From Capronia americana (Eukaryota; Ascomycota; Eurotiomycetes; Chaetothyriales; Herpotrichiellaceae), in the NCBI GenBank assembly GCA_016110215.1, contig JADWQD010000014.1, forward strand, positions 248,001-312,000: a stretch of 64,000 nucleotides of DNA. The letters are read 5' to 3'. The notes beneath the pieces were generated by a model that ran no database searches, was not told where the DNA came from, and saw only the letters and a program-made list of their open reading frames with translations. A program made the translations under genes and the position numbers. Shown here piece by piece: positions 1 through 10,409 of the stretch (position 1 is its first letter; each line of letters opens with the position of its first letter).

Positions 1-1337
1 TGACAGCCACGGTCCATTCTCTGCTGGCGTTCCAAAGGGACTGCGTGATCCCGTCCATCAGAGAGCTGGAGCTGCGCATGACGCCGAAAGAGAACGCTTC
101 TGCCAGAGACGCCGGCTTCACCACCACGTGGGTCAACGAGAGCAAGGCCTATCTGTACGATAGTATCGCGATACATAGCTACCTGGCACGCATCGCCGCC
201 AACCGATACATGTTCACATTGCAACAAGAGTTCCTCCACGCCGCACACGAGTTTCGCCGCCAGGCGGTCGCCTCACTCAGGCAATACATGACCTCGTCTC
301 AGATCGACGTCGTCCGCCTGTACCGCGCCCTCTTGATCCTTCTCTGGCCTGACAGCGCCTTGGGTGATCGGGTCGCCTTCCAGCACCACGTGGCCGTGTT
401 GAAGGATATTTTCCAGTCTCACCGTAAAGTCCTCTCCGCAGCTTCATCCTTCAACCTCCATTATTTTAGCAGTGTGGTGTACTTTGAAGTCCAGCATGCT
501 GTCATGGCACTGTCGAGCACGTCGCTGGACCTGAGTCACAATGAGTGGGTGGCACAGCAGTTCTTGCCGCTCTGGAACCAGGCCTCGCCCAGTGTTCCGT
601 TCTCGAGACCCGACGCAGACCGAAATCTCGATCCCTGGCTGCTGGGGGATATTCGCCTCCTCTACCTCGATGCGCAAGAGATCCTGGACCTTATAACGCT
701 GATGCGCACGCAGGGCTCCGTGAATACCTCCTTGACGTGGTTCTACGCCATCTCAAAGACAATATTCACCGTTGGAAGACTGATCAATCTTTACGCGCAG
801 CTCGACGTCGAGGACATTCTCTACCGTCCCGATGGGTTGGACGCGACGGCATCGGCAATGCAGAGACTCGAGACGGCCGCTGCCAGCCTGTGCGCCGTCT
901 ACTGGCTTCGGGAGCTCGCTGGGATCGAAGGCGTTGCGATGACTGAGAACATGAGGCTATTTACGTGGAATCCGATCATGCTTGGGAAGCTCAAGCAATT
1001 GGTCATGGTGTACACCAGCAGCGTACAGATCAATGAAGCGCCGCAGAACCTAGATAGTGATGGTCCTTCCCGGTTTCTGTTATGGGTGTTGTGGACCGGC
1101 GCCATAGCCGAGCATTCATCCCCCCCTTGTGCTGCAAGAGCGGGAGACGAGCAAAGCTGGTTCACGGGGCGGTTTTGCCAAATATCCGGAAGAGCAGACG
1201 TGGAGTCGGTGTCACGGCGTCAAGGAATCCTGGATCGATTTCTCCAGCTTCAAGGTATGGGACCAGACAACAGTTACGCGTGGTACGCAAGTTGCTTCCC
1301 GCCGATGGAAGGGCGTGTTACCTCGAACAGTGCTTGA
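1..1337 (+). CDS. Fungal-specific transcription factor, C-terminal part (5' cut by window edge)
   Basis: The frame is open from base 3 to the TGA ending at 1337, about 444 codons, so the real start lies left of the window. The first visible residues read TVHSLLAFQRDC and the rest is the helical, Leu/Ala-rich pattern typical of the C-terminal regulatory half of fungal Zn2Cys6 or C2H2 transcription factors (fungal_trans type). No zinc-binding domain is visible because the N-terminus is missing. I see no intron in the visible part. The family assignment rests on overall character and not on a catalytic motif, so it is moderately sure. Target genes cannot be inferred. Confidence 0.6.
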   Translation, partial: TATVHSLLAFQRDCVIPSIRELELRMTPKENASARDAGFTTTWVNESKAYLYDSIAIHSYLARIAANRYMFTLQQEFLHAAHEFRRQAVASLRQYMTSSQIDVVRLYRALLILLWPDSALGDRVAFQHHVAVLKDIFQSHRKVLSAASSFNLHYFSSVVYFEVQHAVMALSSTSLDLSHNEWVAQQFLPLWNQASPSVPFSRPDADRNLDPWLLGDIRLLYLDAQEILDLITLMRTQGSVNTSLTWFYAISKTIFTVGRLINLYAQLDVEDILYRPDGLDATASAMQRLETAAASLCAVYWLRELAGIEGVAMTENMRLFTWNPIMLGKLKQLVMVYTSSVQINEAPQNLDSDGPSRFLLWVLWTGAIAEHSSPPCAARAGDEQSWFTGRFCQISGRADVESVSRRQGILDRFLQLQGMGPDNSYAWYASCFPPMEGRVTSNSA

Positions 1338-1742
1338 CATCATGACGACTTAAGACTGATTAAGAGGTAGGCAGAACTGGACGAGATGCTCCTTTTCCGA
1401 TTTTTCCGGTGAATGAGCTTGCAGTTTTAATCGCCTGACCCGCCCCAAGCCAACTTACCCAGCACTCTAATTCGCGCGCCACTCTCGCTGGTATGAGATG
1501 CCCGTCCTCCAATGCCCAGAGACGGCGGGACGGTTCCCTGCTATGTCGCGTCGTAGTTGGCCCGACGTATCTTAGCACGACTGATGGTGGTGGCCCGGGA
1601 TGAACTTTAAGGCCATGGCTGGGCCAGAGTCAATACCATTCGCTTGTGCAAGGTGGTAACAGTCTGAGATTCTGTGTATACTCGACAAAAGACTGCTCAC
1701 CTACATTGGCGCACGCGAGTGATTAGGTGTCAGCGCTGCAGG
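1338..1742. other. Intergenic, between two convergent genes
   Basis: This 405-bp stretch separates the stop of the transcription factor (+) from the stop of MTD1 (-). It should hold both 3' UTRs. I see no supported gene or repeat. Confidence 0.6.
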
Positions 1743-3019
1743 TCACGAAGCCGCCCCGTTCATCGTTGCCGTCGGCGCATCCGTCGTCGCATGCGCAAGA
1801 TCTAGCTGGGGCTGTGTCTTCGCGCTCGGTAGTAGGGACGACTCCCGATCAGACGTGGCCGCCGGACCATCGGTCTGCTGCGCTAAATCATGCTGCAATT
1901 GTGCCTGCCGGTTCTGTACGATGCGGAGTAAATTGCGCAGCAGCACGACGATGGTGACTTTGCCAATGGCCGGGACGTAGATGGACGCTTTTTCCTTGAC
2001 TTCGGGGGGGAAATTCTACGCAAGAAAATCAGCTCAGGTAGAGAACAAGCATCAAAACGACCGAAGCAAAGCGGAACTAGGCCGGAAAGAACGCGAGGTG
2101 CATGAGATGACCATACCTTTTCACTCGAAAAATTGATACACACGGCCCCCTCCTTCAACAGGTGACACGGAAACTTATACGCCTCGCCCGGGACGCCGGT
2201 GATGACGACGTCACAGAGAGGCGCGCAGTTATCGATGGTCCAGCCTTCCTTGTCGACGACCTCGTGCTTGCGTTTCCGGATCCCCTCGCCGCGCGTGAAC
2301 TGCTGCACGCCCGACACGTCGACGCTGTAGACGCAGGCGCCGTCGTTGGCGAGTAAGGCCGCGAGAGGCCGCCCGACGACCTCGGACCTGTTGACCACAC
2401 AGATAGTGCGTCCGAACAGGCGGTCCCCATACGGCAGGATCGGGTTGTAGATGTGCAGATATTCGAGGATCTTGATCACCGCGAGGGGCGTGCACGGGAG
2501 GATACTCTTCCTGACGGGGCCGAGACCGTCGGGCTGGGGGGCGTCGAGAAAGCGCACGTTCTGGTACATATTGAAGATGTACAGATGTGACAAGCCCTCG
2601 ACGTCCTTGTCCACCGAGACCACGTTCTGGAGGTACTGGTCCTGGCGTCCGCCGTAGATGGGGTAGTACACAATGAGGCCGTCGTAGCGCGGGTCGGCGT
2701 TCGCGGCCAGGATGGTTTCCTCGACCGAGTCCTTTTCCACTTGGAGCAGCGTATACGCGAAGCCGAGGTCGTGGCACGTCTTCTCTGTCCAGCGGGCGTA
2801 GGTCTGCGCGGCCGGGTCGGCGTTTGCCAGGATTCCTAGGAGATGGGGCGGTTGAGGGACATCTTGGTGTTGTTGTTGCTGGCGTTGGTCATTCAGCGTC
2901 GCTAATCCAGCTCGGATCTCGGACACCAGGACTTTGGCGATGGTGTTGGCGAGGATGACTTTACAGCTGTGTGAGGACGACGACGACGACGCCGCCGCGG
3001 GGGGTTGAGTGTTGGACAT
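1743..3019 (-). CDS. MTD1: NAD-dependent 5,10-methylenetetrahydrofolate dehydrogenase
   Basis: The gene has two exons, 3019-2117 and 2015-1743, around a 101-nt intron (GTATGG..GCGTAG). The product is 391 aa. It oxidises methylene-THF to methenyl-THF with NAD+ in cytosolic one-carbon metabolism. Recognisable family segments are YDGLIVYYPIYGG, the VDKDVEGL segment, the KSILPCTPLAVIKIL substrate region and the Rossmann segment CVVNRSEVVGRPLAALLAN. Downstream come VVITGVPG and, across the splice, FPPEVKEKASIYVPAIGKVT. Yeast Mtd1 is about 320 aa; the extra length here is a Ser/Ala-rich N-terminus and a low-complexity Gln/Ala/Thr tail after residue about 340. The monofunctional NAD-dependent type is favoured over the trifunctional C1-THF synthase because no synthetase domain follows. 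Confidence 0.93.
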
Positions 3020-3571
3020 TTCGTTCTGTCGTTGTTTATTCGGGATGCGTACAGACTGTCAGTTTGCACCTTGTGACCCGTGACCAGACTACATAGGAAC
3101 GCAGAGTAGCCGACTTTACGAATCCATCTTGGGGGGTGGTGGAAAGAATAAAAAACCGTGGGACCGCGAAGGGGAAAAAATTAGAGAAACGGACGCGATT
3201 GAGGCTTGGCGCGGTGGGCGGGACGCTGTGGTTGTCGCCCACAACGCCATAGACTGGCCGGTGGCGATTCTACTCCATTGCATCGTCAGTGTGTGTGTGT
3301 CTATAGGAGGTGTCTGTGTATGTACTGTGTCGCGCCTCGACACGTCGAGTATGGGCCCCGGGATTCATTCTTCGATCAACCATCCGCGGACCATCGCCCG
3401 TCTTTGCTCTTCGCGGTGTACTCTGCACTGTATCGATCATCACTCATCTCCGGCACTCATCGTTCTCAATATCTAGCTGCAAGCCCTAGAAATGCACCCT
3501 CCTTCCTCTTCTGTCATCTAGTGTAGGTTTTCGTTTATCCCATTCTTTACTCGTTGGCGCACGCGGGAGTC
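3020..3571. other. Intergenic: MTD1 promoter and cytochrome b5 3' region
   Basis: This 552-bp stretch lies upstream of MTD1 (-) and downstream of the cytochrome b5 stop (-). It contains a short GT-rich run near 3290-3300. No further gene is supported. Confidence 0.5.
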
Positions 3572-3912
3572 CTACAACTTTGCTTTCTCGCCGATCGTGC
3601 CAATCTTCAGCTTAGGCGCATACTTTTTGAGGACGGACTCGTTGTGGTACTGTAAAGGTGGCCCCGTTAGCTCAGCTCAGCCGTTGCAATGACCATCCTG
3701 GCCGAGCGCCTGCTCCCTGGTTGATCCCTTACCTTCCAGAATTGTTTGGTGGCATCCTTGCCGCAGACTCTTTTCAGGATCTTCGCCCCGCCAGGGTGCT
3801 CGTCGATGAAGTTCGTCACGTCATACACGGTGCTGTCGATGATGATGTACTGGCCATCGCTGGCCGTGGCGGTGTGCTTCGCCACGTCGGCGGGGCTGAA
3901 CGTCTTGGACAT
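3572..3912 (-). CDS. Small soluble cytochrome b5-like heme protein
   Basis: Two exons (3912-3733 and 3649-3572) around an 83-nt intron give only 85 aa. The protein is a bare cytochrome b5 fold: FSPADVAKH at the start, YIIIDSTVYDVTNFIDEHPGG with the first heme-ligand His in HPGG (residues 39-42), then DATKQFWKYHNESVL carrying the likely second ligand His. There is no C-terminal membrane anchor, so it is expected to be soluble and to pass electrons as a small carrier; the partner is unknown. The start is the second Met of a longer open frame, chosen because MSKTFSPADVAKH matches the family N-terminus. Confidence 0.9.
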
Positions 3913-6205
3913 GGTGTGTCGAGGGATTGAGGTGGAAGATATTGGGAAGCAGGGAGTTTCCTTCTCTGCCACAGTGTTTGGAGAAGGCGCCGGGGACGAT
4001 GGTCGAGTGCCGGTTGGTGTTATCGCCGAAATGGAGGAATGAGGCGGGGGTTTTTAAGGCGAGCTGCGTAGGAGTGTGAGGTGTCGCTGAAGATCCTGAG
4101 ACAATGTAGGTATATCCCGTCCTGCACACGCTATACACAATACACAAAGGAATAAAGGAACAAATGAGACCACGGTCGAAATGGATTACGGTCAAGATAA
4201 ATTAATTGATTAGAGGAACGACCAGCCGTCGCTGTTGCTTCTCGAACCGACGGCGAAGATGCCGAGGTTCAGCGCAGCAGCAGCCGGGCCGGTCAGCCAA
4301 CATCCAGAAGGCATGATTGGACGGCCAGGCCTCGCTTGAGCAACACTCGTAGGGAGGACTCCGTAATTAGGCGTTGTATTGTTGGTAAGATGAGGGTGAT
4401 CAAGGCGATGGGACAAGTGTGCGCAGCGATGTATGGATGGATGTCGTGGCAATCACGCCACCTTCACTTTTGTTCTGAAGCCTTTAGCATCCGACACAGG
4501 AACGTGGAGCACTTCAAACCCGCCGCCCTGTTTGACCACAATCTCGAACCTGATGTACTCATAGGGGTTCATCCTGCGCGGTGCGAAGAGTGTCAGCATT
4601 CCTAGAATCCAGAGGACGAGGCTCAACTTGTGAATGCGCCGCTAGGAGACAGCAACCGACTGGAAAGCTCTCTTTCTTCCATCCAAAGACCGTACTGGCC
4701 GCAAAGGTATCGAGATCGACCATCTGAGCAACGGACCTGCGCGAGACTAGCTGCTGAGGTCACCGGATGTTTCTTTCGACATGCGTGGATCTCGAAGATC
4801 TCATTCGAATGAACGGAGCAAACCCACGCCTGTCAATTCAAGCAGCTACCGCCATTCGGATCCAGCTTGAAATTCTTCGAGAGGAACTGCAAGAAAAGAC
4901 CAAAGGCCAGTCCCTTCGCCCTCCCGGCCCCGGTTCCAGATATTGACTTATGAGTGTGATCCACGCGAAGAACACCATGTCAGAAATTCTGGGTCTGATA
5001 CATACGCACCGCTTTGGGGCGGCGGGCTAGATCGTCCTGCTGCGTGCCGACGAAGCTCTTCGGGTCGCATGTTGTTGCCCCGGGAGAAGATTCTCTTGGT
5101 GGCCATAGTAGTCCATATCGAAGACGACACATAGCAATAGTAGGCTCAGGCTGCAGCCCCTGGGCGAGGGTAACCGACACAATACTATGCTTTGCCCGCG
5201 ACGTCGCGGTGAGATTCCGGGCGCCTATGTGCATTGTTTCTTATTATGTGTCGTGACTTCGTCTTGGCCCGTGTCCTCCATGTGCGATAGAAGGAGAACT
5301 CGGGGCCACTGGTCGGGGCGGATGACGGCAAGGAGATCTTATTCTTTTTGGCATCATTGCGCGAGCCGTGGATGGTATATGGTCTGGTCGAGTAGATAAT
5401 CAATCTTGAAGGATTCTGGGCTTGGTCACTTCTAATCGGAAGACGGGAAGACCCTGCCCATGGCATCCGGGGGCGCTGGACAGGCTCTTTCTCGCCCCCA
5501 AGGATGTATAATTCCTCAGGCTGCCGGCAAGTCCCGCGATCGGTGGGCTGATCAGGGTGTTCGCTACTTCTGAATGGGCCATGGCTCGGGAACTGTAGAC
5601 AACAGGGCCAGCTGGAACTGTGCGGCGAAGGGGGCCGTCTTCAATGCTTTAAGTCTGCCGGATGACGGGAGGGCCACGAGGGCGGACAGACCGTGTGCGA
5701 TTACATCGTGCATACACCCCCTGCGCGGGCCTGCCAATCAACTTCGACGCCGTTAGCCGCTGGGGGACAGCCGCAAATATGCCCTGCAGCGCCGTGGATC
5801 GGTGGCTTGGAGCCATCCTCACTTGGGAATCTGCACCATCTCAAAGAGGAGTCTTAAGCGAGGGTGCATGAATGCTTCTATCGAGTCGGCTTGGGTCCCG
5901 TTCGCCGTTGGACAGTATGAGAGTCGACTTACCCTTGCGCCTACCTTGCGATGGGGTGAGAGATATAGTGATTTGAGGGCTAGGGCAAGTATGGGCGCCA
6001 CTTTGAAGCCAGACACTCCTTCCCTGACACTGCAGTCTCTCTTGTCAAGGTCCAACACCACGGATAAAGCCATGACCTCCCAGCATGAACGATTACAAAC
6101 AACCAACACGAGCTTGGCGGCGGCATGGTCAAAATCTGTAAGATCGTGAACATCCTCCCTTCGTTCTGTTGCCATCTCATGGGCTGACCATGCACCAAGC
6201 AACAG
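3913..6205. other. Long intergenic region, largely without supported genes
   Basis: This 2.3-kb stretch lies between the cytochrome b5 start and the bZIP start. Apart from the possible small exon at 4453-4572, it holds two overlapping antisense frames near 4790-4950: on + an ORF of about 47 codons starting at 4809 with ILREELQEKTKGQ, and on - the frame FGLFLQFLSKNFKLDP. I could not resolve either into a gene. A 127-codon minus ORF at 5819-6202 has no recognisable family. No tRNA or transposon is seen. Confidence 0.4.
4453..4572 (-). CDS. Possible terminal exon of a small unrecognised protein
   Basis: A 39-codon frame beginning MNPYEYIRFEIVVKQGGG and ending RTKVKVA has strongly protein-like composition and codon pattern. 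It stays open upstream for about 25 codons through a hydrophobic stretch (LSLVLWILGMLTLFAPRR). There is a good acceptor (CGCAG) just before the ATG and a possible 54-nt intron from about 4626, so the segment may be the last exon of a longer minus-strand gene whose upstream exons I could not fix. The family is not recognised. It could also be a chance frame. Confidence 0.3.
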   Translation of the reverse strand: MNPYEYIRFEIVVKQGGGFEVLHVPVSDAKGFRTKVKVA

Positions 6206-6854
6206 ATGGATTGGACTACATTTGACGGCTTTTTGTCTCAGGACATTCTCCAGTATACAAAGACGGCGTCAGCATCGGGTCAATCAGAGTCAGAAACGGC
6301 GACGATCGGTGGAGTGGACGATGGCGTACTCTGGGAAGCCGAGGACGATACCCTGTCATCACAGCGAAGACGCAAGGCTCGCATGAGCGAGGTCGACGAA
6401 GCCACCCAATTGGTGAGTAACCCGGTCAGATCCCATGTAGACCGAGTAGTCATCTTACCACATCCAGCGTCGACGAGCGCAAAACCGCGAATCCCAGCAG
6501 GCCTACCGGCAACGTAAGGAGGAATACATCCAAGGTCTCCAAAACCAGATTGTGGCGCTCCACCTGCGACATCGAGATCTGTGGCAGTCGTATCTATCCC
6601 AGGGGAGACGGGTGGGCTTGCTCAAGGAAGTGGTTGCGGACCTCGCCTCAGAAATCGCCGTCTTGAAGGAACGACAGGGGCGTGGAGTGCCTCTGGCACC
6701 GAATAATGAGAAGCTCCTTTTGCAGGGTGGCCAAGAATGTATGCTGACTGCGAGCGAGTCGAACCTTGCACAGCAAACGAACTCATGCGCCAACATCGTG
6801 GCCGGGACCATGTTCACCAGCAGTGGTCTGCAGGTACCTGCCACGCTGCCTTGA
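6206..6854 (+). CDS. Small bZIP transcription factor
   Basis: Two exons (6206-6412 and 6468-6854) around a 55-nt intron give 197 aa. The join creates the bZIP basic region: RRRAQNRESQQAYRQRKEEY, with the invariant N and R of the NxxxQxAYRxR signature found in fungal AP-1/Yap-like factors. A zipper-like helix follows (IQGLQNQIVALHLRHRDLW.. up to about residue 125). The N-terminal 50 residues are acidic and could activate. The protein should bind DNA as a dimer in the nucleus. It is shorter than typical Yap1 proteins and lacks visible Cys-rich redox domains, so a stress role is not supported by sequence. The start Met is the first in frame. Confidence 0.85.
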
Positions 6855-7185
6855 AAGGGAAGCTGCATTAGAGGAAGCGTGCTGCGCTCATAGGCGGCGC
6901 TCGCACGAAGCCCTTGCAGGCACGAGTCTCGGGTGGCGCCTCGCTTGCGGAGCCGGCCACAGTAACTGATGTCCACCTTGCAAGCATGCCGGCCAGGGCT
7001 GCGTGGCCTGGCTTACTAAAAGTCCTGCCTGGCGCCCTGCACAAGCTGTGGACGTCTTAGCCTTCCTCTAGATCCACAGATCAGCAATTGCGCATGTCGC
7101 GACCCTTTGGCGAGAGAGCTGTGAATCGTGTTATTGGAACTCACCTGCTTCTCCAAAAACTAATGGCTGCATTCATTTTCATCCT
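6855..7185. other. Intergenic, between convergent genes
   Basis: This 331-bp stretch lies between the bZIP stop (+) and the stop of the unrecognised minus-strand gene. It presumably holds the 3' UTRs. I see nothing else. Confidence 0.5.
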
Positions 7186-7768
7186 TCAACGAACCTCAGA
7201 ATCTGCTTCAAAGCCTTCCGGAATTTCCTCGGAGGTATCCTGTCCGAAATACTTCACCACGCCCATGTTCGAGTCTTTGTAGAATTCCCTGGCCATTTCG
7301 TCCGCCTCTTCTATGCTCATGATGCTATTCGCGCCTCTCAGGATCATGTTTGTGACATTGGCCTTTGCCTTGTCCTCTCTCCGCTGACGGCTGTGGTCGG
7401 CATCCTTCTCAAAAGCACGGTACGTCAATAATACACCACTCAAGGCGTCTGGCACGCCGAAATGGTCGGCGTAGATGTCTATGACGTCCGGGAGGATGAA
7501 GCTTGAATGTTCTAGGTCAGACAGTCGACGAAGGGAATAAGATATATTCGTTCTTTGCCCTGCACTAACGATACTGCCAGATTAGTCGAAGTGCCAAAGC
7601 AAGCGTTTCATGACATGGCGGAACTGGTAGGATGTTTCCCGGAAGCTGTGTATGGGAAAGATGGTGTCTTTCTTCTTTTCAATTGATGTGCAAGTGCTCG
7701 ACATAGAAGATCCTGGCCGGTTCACCCGGACGTTGGAGTTGTGCGACTCGATTGAATACCTGGACCAT
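7186..7768 (-). CDS. Unrecognised three-exon protein
   Basis: I propose exons 7768-7703, 7645-7615 and 7559-7186, with introns of 57 and 55 nt. The second intron carries a CTAAT branch-like site before GTGCAG. The model gives 156 aa in one phase, starting MVQVFNRVAQLQRPGEPA. The last exon is clearly protein-like, with LRRLSDLEHSSFILPDVIDI and IYADHFGVPDALSG, then a charged helix and an acidic end with YFGQDTSEEIPEGF. I do not recognise the family. The first two exons are short and their donors (GTCGAG, GTCATG) are weak, so the 5' half of the model is uncertain while the terminal exon is better supported. Confidence 0.42.
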
Positions 7769-8230
7769 CTCAGACGGGGTCTGACATTGCCGAAAGATGT
7801 TGCAACTTGTTGTCTTGCTCAATTAAAAACAACCGGGCAAAACTGGACGAAATTCCGATGCAAACGAAGAAACAATTGCTTTTCATGCGATAATGTATAT
7901 AACTTCGGTGCTGGCAAGGGAACGCGGATTCCAGCGATGTCAAGAGGCCATCATGCTCGTTGATCGAAACCAAATTGAACATGCGCTCGATGAGTACCCG
8001 GGCAGCCACAGCGCATGCTCAGCGTCATAAAGCAGGTGGCGGCATTGAGGGGAGGCGGAAATACATTTCCGAGACGCCGATGCTGGATCAGAAATGCGTG
8101 ATGGCCATCGCAAAGCTGAGAGCCGGCAGAAGGAAGTTCAAACAACCAAATGTTAGTACTGTATACTGCATGCCTCACATTACCAGGTGCGACGATATGC
8201 CGTTGGTTATGAACCGCAGACGGCCAGGCA
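7769..8230. other. Intergenic between two minus-strand genes
   Basis: This 462-bp stretch lies between the start of the unrecognised gene and the stop of the 2H-phosphoesterase-like gene. It is relatively AT-rich in 7800-7910, in keeping with a promoter. No gene is supported. Confidence 0.45.
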
Positions 8231-9324
8231 TCATTTAGCGATGCCGTTCGGATCATTTTCCTCGCCATAGACGAAACCTTCACCCAGATAGATGGTAGAT
8301 CCCCCACCGTACCACAATGTGCCATTTCGAAAGTCAAGGCCTTTCTCTTCGCCAACTACCCACTGGCCTCCGGGCATGATCGGTCGGCCTTCCTGAGGCC
8401 AGTATTCAGCTTCCAGCCACTGGTTGATCATTTCGAGCTCCTTGATCCAGTGCTTGCGCTTCTTGATGTCCAGGGCGGCACTCTCATCCAGAGGGTTGCC
8501 ACCAAAGACGTTGGGTGAGTTGAATCGCGCAATGGTAAGATGCGCGGAAGGTATCACGTATCTGGAGCCGACCTCGATACCTGCATTTGAAATGGTAGCA
8601 TAGGTGTCTCGGCGCAAATGATGGTATGTGTATTTGTCATCCTCAGCAGTTCGGCCGTTCGAAGGTGCTTCTCCAGCGGCAGGAACCCAACTTAGGGCCA
8701 GGGCTGCCGAGTCATAGCTCAGAAGAGGCTTGATAAGTCTTGCGCGATGGGAGCATGTGTGGTCGGCAATTGACTTGCAGTGGTCTTTCAGCTTCTTGAT
8801 CTGGCCATCGATTTCCTCTTCAGATTTCGAGTGAGCAACCTCCATGACCGTAAGATGTAGATTTTCAAGCGGCATCAGCCAAAGGTCTAGATTGTGAGCA
8901 ACGAGGACCCAGAGCGGAAGCGCGTGGAATTACCTGGAGCGGCATCCTTCAGCTTGGCCTGTATGACATCTATCAATGTCTTGACTTTCTGAGGCGGTCT
9001 TCCCCAGAATACGAGGCAGTGTCGAGGATCTATGTACGAAGCATCCTTTTGTGGGCCATCAAGCTTGACAAGATGTTCGTCAAGGACCCAGCCTTTGAAG
9101 TCATCGCCAAGTATCTTCTCTTTTTGTTGCGCATTCCTAGTTAGCCGATGAATCGCATAGCGTTCTTGAATCAGTTGCTGCCCAGATAGTTAGCTGCGAG
9201 GTACTGGACGAACAGCGGCTAATCTAACCGGGTCACCATGGCACGCAACGATCAGACCATCATAAGGATTTGATGTGACTGGGGTGGAGGTGCCGGAGAG
9301 GTCTTCAAAAGCGACCTTTGCCAT
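8231..9324 (-). CDS. 2H phosphoesterase (RNA ligase / cyclic phosphodiesterase)-like protein
   Basis: Three exons (9324-9229, 9177-8934, 8886-8231) with introns of 51 and 47 nt give 331 aa. Two HxT motifs, HLTVMEV around residue 120 and HLTIARF around residue 220, are spaced as in the 2H phosphoesterase superfamily, where the paired His/Thr residues hydrolyse 2',3'-cyclic or 1',2'-cyclic nucleotide phosphates. The sequence between them (LSYDSAALALSWVPA) and the C-terminal WLEAEYWPQEG fit an intact domain. The substrate is unknown. The protein looks intact. The start was chosen at MAKVAFEDLSG, which gives a consistent phase across both introns. Confidence 0.78.
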
Positions 9325-9661
9325 TTCTTCACGTATCACTTGTTTCCGGTGGCCGGCATGACCTCAATGCGAGGCCGAAGCTGAAGAATGTCGTCCGGAA
9401 GGTTGCCGCGTAGTACTAAAGAGCGAGAGAGCTTCCTGTGGTTCAAGATACGAGTTCGGTTGGGCAGAGGCGCCTAGGAGGCAAATTCGAGCCGCTGAAG
9501 TGGGTCGGGCTCGGAGCACCTGCCCAAAGCGACCGCCCACATTTTCGCACTGTGCGTCTTGGCATTTGGCTGCGGGCTCAATCTCGTCGATTTGCGAGTC
9601 GAGAGTTCGCCAACGACAATCATCATCCTTCTTGCAAGAACATTGCCAGCAAACCGTCAAG
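9325..9661. promoter_or_regulatory. Shared divergent promoter of the 2H gene and RPL42
   Basis: This 337-bp stretch separates the starts of two divergently transcribed genes, so both promoters must lie in it. Open frames here are not supported as genes. No specific element is recognised with confidence. Confidence 0.5.
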
Positions 9662-10409
9662 ATGGTAAGTGATTCACCCACCCTCTCTTCGGAATCTGCA
9701 CAGGACCCAGGTGGACAGCACGACCGAGACGGGAAGCGAGGAAGAAATGCGCGGCCGACAATGCAGTGGTATATCTTGAGAAATTGAGCGGCGCAGAAGG
9801 AGGATCCGCCAGAGGCAGGGTCGACCTGAAACTTGGGCACTGAAGCGAGCGACTTTCGCTCGTGATTGAAATGGAGGGAGCTGTTTGAGGACGTATTGCC
9901 GGGCAGCGAACAACTTCAATTGCCCCGGATGCGCTGACTCGGTTTCTACTTACCAGGTCAACGTCCCAAAGACCCGCCGCACCTATTGCAAGGGCAAGAC
10001 TTGCAAGAAGCACACTCAACACAAAGTCACCCAATACAAAGCCGGCAAAGTACGAGTTCCTCCCTCCAATTGATCACGAGACTCCGTCGTCTGGATACTC
10101 ATACAGTCTCTCTACAGGCGTCGCTATTCGCTCAAGGAAAGCGCCGATACGACCGCAAGCAGTCCGGTTATGGTGGTCAAACGAAGCCTGTGTTCCACAA
10201 GAAGGCCAAGACAACCAAGAAGGTGGTGCTGAGATTGGAGTGCACGGTATGCAAGACCAAGGCACAGTTATCACTCAAGCGATGCAAGCACTTCGAGTTG
10301 GGGTATGTTCATATCACGACTTCGGCTTCGGCCAAGAGGACTCGGGAACTGACTTTGATTTCTGTACAGTGGTGACAAGAAGACGAAGGGTGCGGCTCTT
10401 GTGTTCTAG
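9662..10409 (+). CDS. RPL42: 60S ribosomal protein L42 (eL42, L44/L36a family)
   Basis: Four exons: 9662-9664 (only the ATG), 9957-10049, 10118-10302 and 10370-10409. They give 106 aa, the same length as yeast Rpl42. The protein reads VNVPKTRRTYCKGKTCKKH, then the basic core with GKRRYDRKQSG and GGQTKPVFHKKAK, then the zinc-binding Cys pair in LECTVCKTKAQ and the end GAALVF. It sits near the E-site of the large subunit. Residue 56 is Pro (in TKPVFH), the form associated with cycloheximide sensitivity in yeasts. The first intron is 292 nt, long for this window, as is common in fungal ribosomal protein genes. Confidence 0.97.

Noticed and set aside
5819..6202. Minus-strand ORF of 127 codons upstream of the bZIP gene
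   Set aside because: No family resemblance or splice context. It ends next to the bZIP start, where a promoter is expected.
7560..7614. Apparent one-base insertion in the unrecognised gene near 7572
   Set aside because: A 55-nt intron with a CTAAT branch-like site gives one continuous phase without a lesion.
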